A DNA stretch of 64,000 nucleotides from DATKDF01 sp963752045. Lineage in GTDB: Bacteria > Acidobacteriota > Vicinamibacteria > Vicinamibacterales > SCN-69-37. Each line of letters opens with the position of its first letter. The first letter of the stretch is position 1. Positions 58,118-64,000 of the stretch are shown here, piece by piece. The stretch lies in the NCBI GenBank assembly GCA_963752045.1, contig CAVVWN010000014.1, forward strand, positions 248,001 through 312,000, in the 5' to 3' direction. The notes below the pieces were generated by a model. That model searched no databases. It worked only from the letters and a program-made list of their open reading frames with translations, and had not been told where the DNA came from. A program made the translations under genes and the position numbers.

Positions 58118-59404
58118 TCAGAACGAGATCCCGCAGGCGAAGTGGGCGCGTGTCGACGCGCCCTGGCCGTGGGCCACGGCCAGGCTCACTTTGAACGCGG
58201 TGAACGTCAGCCAGACACTGCCGCCGTAGCCGGTCTCCCAGCGCTCGTCGGCGAGGCGCTGTCCGTCCTCGTAAGCCACGCCGGTGTCGACGAACACGCT
58301 GACGCCGAGCTGACCGGCCCGGAGCGGGGAACTCACCGGGAGCAGGAGCTCCGCACTGGCGGTCACCATCTTGTCGCCGGTGAACGACCCGGCCCGAAAA
58401 CCGCGCAGGCTGGACCCTCCACCGAGCAGCGTCCGCAGGTAGAGCGGCGCCGGCTGGTCGAAGCCATCCCGGCGGGCGCGAAGCGCCAGCACGCTCTGCC
58501 CCCACAACCCGATGAAGCCCTGCGCGTCCAGGCGAACCTCGTGCAGGACGCTGCCCGATGAGATGTCCAGCCGGCTCCACGACGCACTCGCCAGGACGGC
58601 GTTGCGCGGCATGGCGGGATTCAGGCGCGTATCGAACGTGACATCGGCGCCGACAGACCGGATGTCGTCCCGGTCGTCGCCGAAGCTCACGCGCTGCCAG
58701 CCTGCCTCGGCTCCCGCGCGCAGGGGCCCGGCCACCGATTCGACCCGTGCCCATGCCCGGCGGCGCAGGTCACCCAGCTCGTAGGCCGGGTTCTCCGTGC
58801 GATCGATGCCGCCGCCGGCCGACACCCGGCTCACGGGTCCTCCGGCAAAGGTGTGGCTGAAGTCCGCCGCCGCCTGCCGCGTGCCGCCCCACGTCAGGGG
58901 AAACGACAACTGGCTGCGATCGCCGCTGAGGCCGGCGTAGCTCACGCGCGCGCCGTACGTGAAGCCGTAGCCATCCTCGAAGCTCAGCATGGGCAGCCAC
59001 ATGATGTTGCCGCCGAACCCGCGCCGCACGACCCTCGGCTCGCCGTCCGGGTCGTCCAGACCGGGCATCTCGAGCCGAACGGCCCCCTCGTTGACGATGA
59101 TGACGAGCGAGATTTTCGAAGGGTCGGTGATGGACGCGTACCGCTTGAGCACCTCGACGTCCTCGAACCGGCCGGTCTTACTGAGCCGGTCGGCCACCGC
59201 CTCGAGCGTCGTCGCGTCGAACGGATCGCCCAGGGCAACGCCGGCAAGCGCGATCAGTTCGTCGTCGCCGGTGACGTGATTGCCGTGCACGTGGATCTCG
59301 GCAATGACCTCCTGCGCCCAGGCCTCGGCGGGCAGGGCCGCGAGAGCCAGCGCAACGAGGGTGACAACCACGGCGCGTGCGGCCAGGCGGGCAAGCGCCG
59401 TCAT
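58118..59404 (-). CDS. Omp85/BamA-family outer-membrane barrel with POTRA domain
   Basis: 428 residues. Signal peptide (VVTLVALALAALPAEAWAQ). One POTRA-like domain (about 32-110: IAEIHVHGNHVTGDDELIALAGVALGDPFD), then a beta-barrel. The conserved lid-loop motif is LLGGGSSLRGFRAGSFTGDKM, and the chain ends in Phe (ACGISF), a typical beta-signal. It is shorter than BamA and TamA (only one POTRA), resembling small surface-antigen D15-like proteins. It could insert or secrete a partner; the coupled gene upstream is the candidate. Confidence 0.9.
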   Translation of the reverse strand: MTALARLAARAVVVTLVALALAALPAEAWAQEVIAEIHVHGNHVTGDDELIALAGVALGDPFDATTLEAVADRLSKTGRFEDVEVLKRYASITDPSKISLVIIVNEGAVRLEMPGLDDPDGEPRVVRRGFGGNIMWLPMLSFEDGYGFTYGARVSYAGLSGDRSQLSFPLTWGGTRQAAADFSHTFAGGPVSRVSAGGGIDRTENPAYELGDLRRRAWARVESVAGPLRAGAEAGWQRVSFGDDRDDIRSVGADVTFDTRLNPAMPRNAVLASASWSRLDISSGSVLHEVRLDAQGFIGLWGQSVLALRARRDGFDQPAPLYLRTLLGGGSSLRGFRAGSFTGDKMVTASAELLLPVSSPLRAGQLGVSVFVDTGVAYEDGQRLADERWETGYGGSVWLTFTAFKVSLAVAHGQGASTRAHFACGISF

Positions 59405-60390
59405 CGGCTTCCGGCCTCCCGCTTGATCCGGCCGCTGCCGACGGCTTCCCGATAGTCGATGTAGTCGATTTCGTAGCGGACGTCGAACGGGCCGACGGCG
59501 AGCATCAGGCCGCCGTAGAAGTCGATTTCGCGCGGGAGCCAGACGTCCGGGAACGGCTGGCTCATCGTCATCGACGCAGTCAGGTCGGTGAGGCGCACGA
59601 GCCAGGCGCCAGGCAGGAAGTCCAGGTTCACGTTGTCGAACGTGTACTTGACGATCTGATGAGATGCCGGGTCGACCCAGAGGGTGACGAGCGAGACCTT
59701 GTTCATCATGCGCTCGAAGGCGGCCTCGCGGTCTTCCGACCGGTTCTCTTCCCCGCGCCTCCGCCGCTCGCGTTCGGTTTTCTGCTCGTGGTCGAAGAGC
59801 TGCTCGGGGTAGTACTCAATGCGCAGCACTTCGCGGTCCTCGAAGGTCTCACGGCCGACGAGCGCGTACGTGCCCTGCTCGAACTTGAACTTGAGGAAGT
59901 AGGCCTGATCGATGAAGCGGGGACGACGAAGCTCCGAGAGCAGGTCGTCGGCCTCGGCGGGCGTTTCTCCGGGTTTGACCTCGGGCGAGGCGGCCGCTGC
60001 CTCCTTCTCGGCTTCCTCGCGCTCGCGCTCCTCGCGCCGCCGGGCCCGCTCGAGGTACTCGGTCTCGTACTTGACGCGGTCGTCTTCGGCCACGGTCACG
60101 CCGTTGACCTTGACCGGGCTGCGCACGAAGAAGCCGTCCCTGATGTACCAGCTGTATTCGCGCGCCTCGCCCCAGACCGGAATCCGGCCGGGCCCGCGGA
60201 GCTGGATGACCTCGCGCTCGTCGAGGATGTACTGCTGGAGCTTCTTCCAGTTCTCGTCGCGCCGGGCGAGCACGGCCTTCATGAACGCGTCGAGATCGCT
60301 CTGAGGGGCAGCCGTGGAGGCCGCGCCGGCAAGCGCCGCCCCGACCCCGACGAGAACGGCCGCAAGCGATGTGAACAGTCGTGTGGCCAC
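59401..60390 (-). CDS. secreted protein of unknown function coupled to an Omp85-like gene
   Basis: 329 residues from GTG 60390, chosen for GGAGGG seven bases upstream; GTG 60420 is in frame. A signal peptide (TSLAAVLVGVGAALAGAAS) is followed by a lipoprotein-localisation-like beta fold: EYSWYIRDGFFVRSPVKVNGV, YFLKFKFEQGTYALVGRETFEDREVLRIEYYPEQLF, VSLVTLWVDPASHQIVKYTFDNV. A very charged helical segment (YLERARRREEREREEAEKEAAAA) interrupts it. The pattern recalls LolA/outer-membrane lipoprotein-sorting proteins. It overlaps the Omp85-like gene by four bases, suggesting joint function at the outer membrane. Confidence 0.82.
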   Translation of the reverse strand: MATRLFTSLAAVLVGVGAALAGAASTAAPQSDLDAFMKAVLARRDENWKKLQQYILDEREVIQLRGPGRIPVWGEAREYSWYIRDGFFVRSPVKVNGVTVAEDDRVKYETEYLERARRREEREREEAEKEAAAASPEVKPGETPAEADDLLSELRRPRFIDQAYFLKFKFEQGTYALVGRETFEDREVLRIEYYPEQLFDHEQKTERERRRRGEENRSEDREAAFERMMNKVSLVTLWVDPASHQIVKYTFDNVNLDFLPGAWLVRLTDLTASMTMSQPFPDVWLPREIDFYGGLMLAVGPFDVRYEIDYIDYREAVGSGRIKREAGSR

Positions 60391-60463
60391 GAGACGACCC
60401 TCCGGGCAGGCAGAAGCCACAGTATCAGACGGGACGGGGTGGGCCCGGGTTCGAAAGGGCCCT

Positions 60464-60586
60464 GAATCTGGAATCTGGGATCTGGAATCTGGGATCTACA
60501 ATCTATCGGGCATCTGCAGATCCCAGATCCCAGATCCCAGATTCCGGACCCCAGATCCCAGATTCCAGATCCCAGATTCCAGATGC
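60464..60586. repeat. GGGATCT/GGAATCT inverted repeat carrying the antiporter start codon
   Basis: The left arm 60464-60497 and right arm 60553-60586 are reverse complements at 33 of 34 positions. Further AGATCCC units lie between. The ATG of the antiporter (60583-60585) is within the right arm, so folding of the leader would hide the start codon. Same repeat family as 13179-13378. Confidence 0.93.
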
Positions 60587-62622
60587 ACGACCTCCCCCTC
60601 CTCGTCGCGCTCACCGTCGCGCTGGCCTTTGCCCTTGCCGGCGGGCTCATCGCACGCCGCCTGGGCCTGCCGACCATCGTCGGGTATCTGGTTGCGGGCG
60701 TGGCCCTCGGGCCGCTCGCGGGCAGCACGGATGCCGATCGCGAGGCCATCCGTCAGATGGCCGAGTTCGGCGTCATCCTCCTGATGTTCGGCGTCGGCCT
60801 GCACTTCTCGTTTCGCGACCTGTGGAAGGTCCGACGCATCGCCATTCCTGGGGCGCTTCTGCAGACGGCGACCGTCAGCGTCATCGGCTTCTGGGTCGGC
60901 AGATGGTTCGGGTTCTCGACGGGTGGCGCCTGGATCTTCGGCATCGCGCTGTCGGTGGCCAGCACGGTCGTCCTGATGCGCAGCCTCATGGACTATGGCT
61001 GGCTGAACACGCCGCACGGGCGCATCGGCGTCGGCTGGCTCGTCTTCGAAGACGTGCTCACGGTTGCCATCCTCGTGCTGCTGCCCGTCGTGGCCTCCGA
61101 ATCCGACTCGGCGCCGTTTACGACGGCGGCACTCGCCATCGGCAAGGCGGTGCTCTTCGTGGCGCTGATGGTGCTCGTCGGCAATCGCGTCGTGCCGCTT
61201 CTGCTCGGCCTGGTGGTCAACACCGGATCGCGGGAGCTATTCGTGCTGGTGGCCCTGACCGTTGCCGCCGGAACCGCGCTTGCCTCGGCCGAGTTCTTCA
61301 ACGTCTCGCTCGCGCTTGGTGCCTTCGTGGCCGGCGTCGTCGTGAGCGAATCCGAATTCAGCCATCAGATTGGCGCCGACCTGCTTCCGTTCCGCGAGGC
61401 GTTTGCGGTCATCTTCTTCGTGTCTGTCGGCATGCTCGTCAATCCGGGCTATCTTGCCGACCACTGGGTTCAGGTGGTCGTCGTCACGGTTCTCATCGTG
61501 GTTGGCAAGGCGATGGTGACGGGCGCGATCTGCGTCGTCCTTCCCTGCCAGGCACGAACCGCCCTGGTGCTTGCGGCCGGCCGCGGCCAGGTCGGCGAAT
61601 TCTCGTTCATCGTGGGCCAGGCCGGCGTCGAGCTCGGCCTGCTCACGCCCGAGCAGTACTCGCTCGTGCTGGCCGGAGCAATCGTGTCGATCACGGTCAA
61701 TCCGTTCGCGATGCGGCTCGTCGCGCCTGCCGAGCGCTGGCTGCGGGACCGGCCCCGGCTCTGGGCCATCCTCGATCGAGGCGGGGTGTCCATGCCGGAG
61801 CCGGTGGATACGGAGACGCTTCGCGACCACGTCGTCATCGTAGGATGCGGGCGCGTCGGCCGGCACATCGCGGAAGCGCTCCATCGGCTGGGCATCACGC
61901 GGCTCGTCATCGAGGCGGACCCCACGCGAATCGACAAGCTCCGCGAGCTGAAGGTGCCGACGCTCTACGGAGACGCCGGCAACTCGGAGTTGCTCGGTCA
62001 CGCCGCCCTGACGAGGGCCCGTGCGCTCGTCATCACGCTGCCCGACGATGGCGCGGCCCTGGCCGTGGTGACGTCGGCCAGGCACCTCGCGCCGGACACG
62101 CGCATCATTGCCCGCGCGTCCACGTGGGACGGCGCCAAACGCCTGAAGGCCGCCGGCGTGTCGGATATCGTCAGGCCCGAGCTCGAGGGCGGCGTCGAGA
62201 TCGTCAGACGCACGCTGCTCGACCTCGAGCTGCCCATGCGGGAGGTCCAGCGATACGCGGAAATCGTCCGCCGCGAGGGGCTCGACGAATCAGAGCGTCC
62301 GAGCCGCGAACGCGCCCGCGTGCTCGGACACCTCGTGAGCACCGCCAACGACCTCGAAGTGGGCTGGCTGCTCGTCGATGCCGACAGCTCGGTTGCCGGA
62401 CAGACGCTTGCCAACTCCTCACTGCGCGCCCGCACCGGCGTGTCGGTGGTCGCCATCGGTCGCGCCGACTCGGTGCTGCATAACCCCGGACCGGACACGC
62501 CGTTGCTCGTGGGCGACCACGTGGCCGTCATCGGAACCCAGCCGCAGATCGACGAGGCGTCGCGACTGGTCGAACAGGACGATGGAGGTTCCGCATCGGG
62601 AGCCGGCGGATCGGGATCGTGA
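60583..62622 (+). CDS. CPA2-type monovalent cation:proton antiporter with TrkA domains (Kef/YbaL-like)
   Basis: 679 residues. About 12 helices in the first 385 residues: ALAGGLIARRLGLPTIVGYLVAGVALGP, FGVILLMFGVGLHFSFRDLW, GRGQVGEFSFIVGQAG. A Rossmann TrkA-N domain (about 412-530) with HVVIVGCGRVGRHIAEALHRLG and a TrkA-C domain near the end (about 580-665) follow. It exchanges K+ or Na+ for protons, gated by nucleotide or redox state. The start codon lies inside an inverted repeat. The stop overlaps the modA start (TGATG). Confidence 0.93.
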   Translation: MHDLPLLVALTVALAFALAGGLIARRLGLPTIVGYLVAGVALGPLAGSTDADREAIRQMAEFGVILLMFGVGLHFSFRDLWKVRRIAIPGALLQTATVSVIGFWVGRWFGFSTGGAWIFGIALSVASTVVLMRSLMDYGWLNTPHGRIGVGWLVFEDVLTVAILVLLPVVASESDSAPFTTAALAIGKAVLFVALMVLVGNRVVPLLLGLVVNTGSRELFVLVALTVAAGTALASAEFFNVSLALGAFVAGVVVSESEFSHQIGADLLPFREAFAVIFFVSVGMLVNPGYLADHWVQVVVVTVLIVVGKAMVTGAICVVLPCQARTALVLAAGRGQVGEFSFIVGQAGVELGLLTPEQYSLVLAGAIVSITVNPFAMRLVAPAERWLRDRPRLWAILDRGGVSMPEPVDTETLRDHVVIVGCGRVGRHIAEALHRLGITRLVIEADPTRIDKLRELKVPTLYGDAGNSELLGHAALTRARALVITLPDDGAALAVVTSARHLAPDTRIIARASTWDGAKRLKAAGVSDIVRPELEGGVEIVRRTLLDLELPMREVQRYAEIVRREGLDESERPSRERARVLGHLVSTANDLEVGWLLVDADSSVAGQTLANSSLRARTGVSVVAIGRADSVLHNPGPDTPLLVGDHVAVIGTQPQIDEASRLVEQDDGGSASGAGGSGS

Positions 62623-63404
62623 TGAGCCGCCTCGTCATCGTTTGCCTGTTCGCGCTTCCCGCAGCATCGGGCGCGAGCGTGCCGCCAACGCAGGATCCGC
62701 CCGTCCTCGTGTTCGCGGCCGCGTCGCTCAAGACGGCCCTCGACGCGCTCGTCGAACCCGCGGAGGCCGCCGCCGGCGTTGCCGTCCGTATGTCGTACGC
62801 CGGGACGCCCGCGCTCACCAGACAGATCGAGGCCGGCGCGCCCGCCGACGTCTTCATCTCCGCCGACGTGGATTGGATGGACTACGCAGAATCGCGGGGT
62901 CTCCTCAAGGCCGGCTCACGCGTGGACCTTCTGACCAATCGCCTGGTGCTCGTCGCGCCCCGTGCCGAACCGGTGACGCTGCGTGTCGCGCCCGGCTTCA
63001 ACCTGGCCGAGGCACTCGGTAAAGGGCGGCTCGCCGTCGCGGACCCGGCCGTGGTTCCTGCCGGCCGTTACGCACGCGCCGCGCTTGAGTCACTCGGCGC
63101 CTGGGATTCTGTCGCGTCCAGACTCGCGCCGGCCGAAAACGTCCGCGCGGCGCTGCTTCTCGTCTCCCGGGCCGAGGCGCCGCTCGGGATCGTCTACCGC
63201 ACCGATGCGGCCGCCGATCCCGCCGTGGTGGTGGTCGACACGTTCCCGGAGACCGCCCATCCGCCGATTGTCTATCCGGCGGCTCTCACCGCGCGGGCGT
63301 CGGCTCGCGCCGCCAGGGTGCTCGCGTTCCTCCGCGGCCCCGAGGCGCGCGCCGAGTTCACCCGGCAGGGGTTCGGGTTTGTCGAGGGCGGCGGCCAGCC
63401 ATGA
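62622..63404 (+). CDS. modA: molybdate ABC transporter substrate-binding protein ModA
   Basis: 260 residues from ATG 62622; GTG 62619 is one codon upstream. Signal peptide (LVIVCLFALPAASGAS), then the ModA pattern: LVFAAASLKTALDAL, SYAGTPALTRQIEAGAPADVFISADVDWMDYAE, RLAVADPAVVPAGRYARAALESLG and APLGIVYRTDAAAD. It binds molybdate or tungstate, cofactors needed by the formate dehydrogenase at 10147. It overlaps modB by four bases. Confidence 0.95.
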   Translation: MSRLVIVCLFALPAASGASVPPTQDPPVLVFAAASLKTALDALVEPAEAAAGVAVRMSYAGTPALTRQIEAGAPADVFISADVDWMDYAESRGLLKAGSRVDLLTNRLVLVAPRAEPVTLRVAPGFNLAEALGKGRLAVADPAVVPAGRYARAALESLGAWDSVASRLAPAENVRAALLLVSRAEAPLGIVYRTDAAADPAVVVVDTFPETAHPPIVYPAALTARASARAARVLAFLRGPEARAEFTRQGFGFVEGGGQP

Positions 63405-64000
63405 CGAACTGGTCGAGCGAGGAGATCGGCATCGTCCTGTTGAGCCTGCGCGTGGCGCTCGTCGGCACGATCGCCAGCCTCCCGGTGGCCATCGTCACGG
63501 CCCTGGCGCTCGCGCGGGGCCGGTTCTGGGGCCGGAGCATCCTCAACGCCCTCGTGCACCTGCCGCTCGTGCTCCCGCCGGTCGTCACCGGCTATCTCCT
63601 GCTGCGGGCGTTCGGCCGCCGTGGGCCGGTTGGCGCGTTTCTGGAAGACACCATCGGATTCACGCTGGCGTTTCAATGGACGGGCGCCGCACTGGCGGCC
63701 GCCGTCATGGGCTTCCCGCTGATGGTGCGCGCCATCCGCATCGCGATCGAAAGCGTGGACGAGCGGGTCGAGCAGGCCGCCGCCACGCTCGGCGCGAGCC
63801 CGATCTGGACGATGGCGGCCGTGACCGTGCCGATGGCGCTGCCCGGAGTGCTGTCGGGCATGGTGCTGGCATTCGCGAAGGCGCTCGGCGAGTTCGGCGC
63901 CACCATCACCTTCGTCTCGAACATTCCGGGCGAAACACAGACGCTGGCGCTCGCCATCTACAGCTTCATCCAGTCACCGGGCGGCGACGCACAGGCCATG
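63401..64000 (+). CDS. modB: molybdate ABC transporter permease ModB, 3' end outside window
   Basis: 200 codons visible; the C-terminus is beyond the right edge. Helices LLSLRVALVGTIASLPVAIV and LPLVLPPVVTGYLLL are followed by the EAA-loop region ERVEQAAATLGASPIWTMAAVTVPMALPGVLSG, which contacts the ATPase. AFAKALGEFGATITFVSNIPGETQTL is diagnostic of ModB. A modC gene is expected just past the edge. Confidence 0.95.
   Translation, partial: MTNWSSEEIGIVLLSLRVALVGTIASLPVAIVTALALARGRFWGRSILNALVHLPLVLPPVVTGYLLLRAFGRRGPVGAFLEDTIGFTLAFQWTGAALAAAVMGFPLMVRAIRIAIESVDERVEQAAATLGASPIWTMAAVTVPMALPGVLSGMVLAFAKALGEFGATITFVSNIPGETQTLALAIYSFIQSPGGDAQAM

Overview
The window is high-GC, densely coded bacterial chromosome. 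Its gene content points to an Acidobacteriota member, most likely a Vicinamibacteria-like lineage. The markers are an orphan MacB/FtsX-type duplicated permease beside a Ser/Thr kinase with a TolB/WD40-like propeller, several PQQ-type beta-propeller proteins, an alternative complex III plus caa3 oxidase operon, and a DinB protein. The taxon is an inference from gene content. No rRNA, tRNA, CRISPR array, phage or transposase gene was found.

Layout. 1-10.1 kb: a secreted sulfatase (3' end outside the window), a GlcD-type FAD oxidase, the ADOP permease divergent from the kinase, a DinB protein, and a two-gene deglycation module (LMW-PTP plus fructosamine kinase). 10.1-16 kb: a formate dehydrogenase operon. 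Its catalytic subunit reads through an in-frame UGA (selenocysteine) with a clear SECIS hairpin, followed by an FeS subunit, a frameshifted NrfD-like membrane subunit and a secreted protein. 16-30 kb: a divergent iodotyrosine-deiodinase-like nitroreductase, then one long respiratory operon (actABCDEF, a small membrane protein, sco1, ctaCDEF). A perfect 16-bp operator-like palindrome sits inside its promoter. 30-34.5 kb: a MacAB-like export system (adaptor frameshifted). 34.5-41.7 kb: PQQ propellers, a BNR-type propeller and a UPF0182 membrane protein. 41.7-44.5 kb: a translationally coupled minus-strand operon of hydrolase, ECF sigma, anti-sigma and YbjQ. 44.6-50.8 kb: a PLP decarboxylase, a heavily frameshifted YIP1-like gene, an MBL hydrolase plus amidohydrolase pair, a thioredoxin-like protein and clpS. 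50.7-57.8 kb: a PQQ propeller, clpA, grpE, a truncated sigma-like remnant, a 450-bp palindromic gap, and speA with a small Cys protein. 58-64 kb: an Omp85-like protein with a coupled partner, a Kef-type antiporter, and modA with the start of modB.

Functionally the core is respiration. Formate oxidation feeds the quinone pool, alternative complex III passes electrons on, and an A2-type caa3 oxidase reduces oxygen; ModAB can supply molybdate for the formate dehydrogenase.

The least ordinary feature is non-coding. At least seven gaps carry short-word repeat elements, several built as near-perfect inverted arms (13179-13378, 31187-31335, 44561-44629, 55653-55740, 60464-60586). They repeatedly touch gene signals: start codons at 46016 and 60583, stop codons near 44619 and 47444, and the probable signal peptide of sco1. 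I see no mobility gene with them and regard them as the best candidate here for something undescribed.
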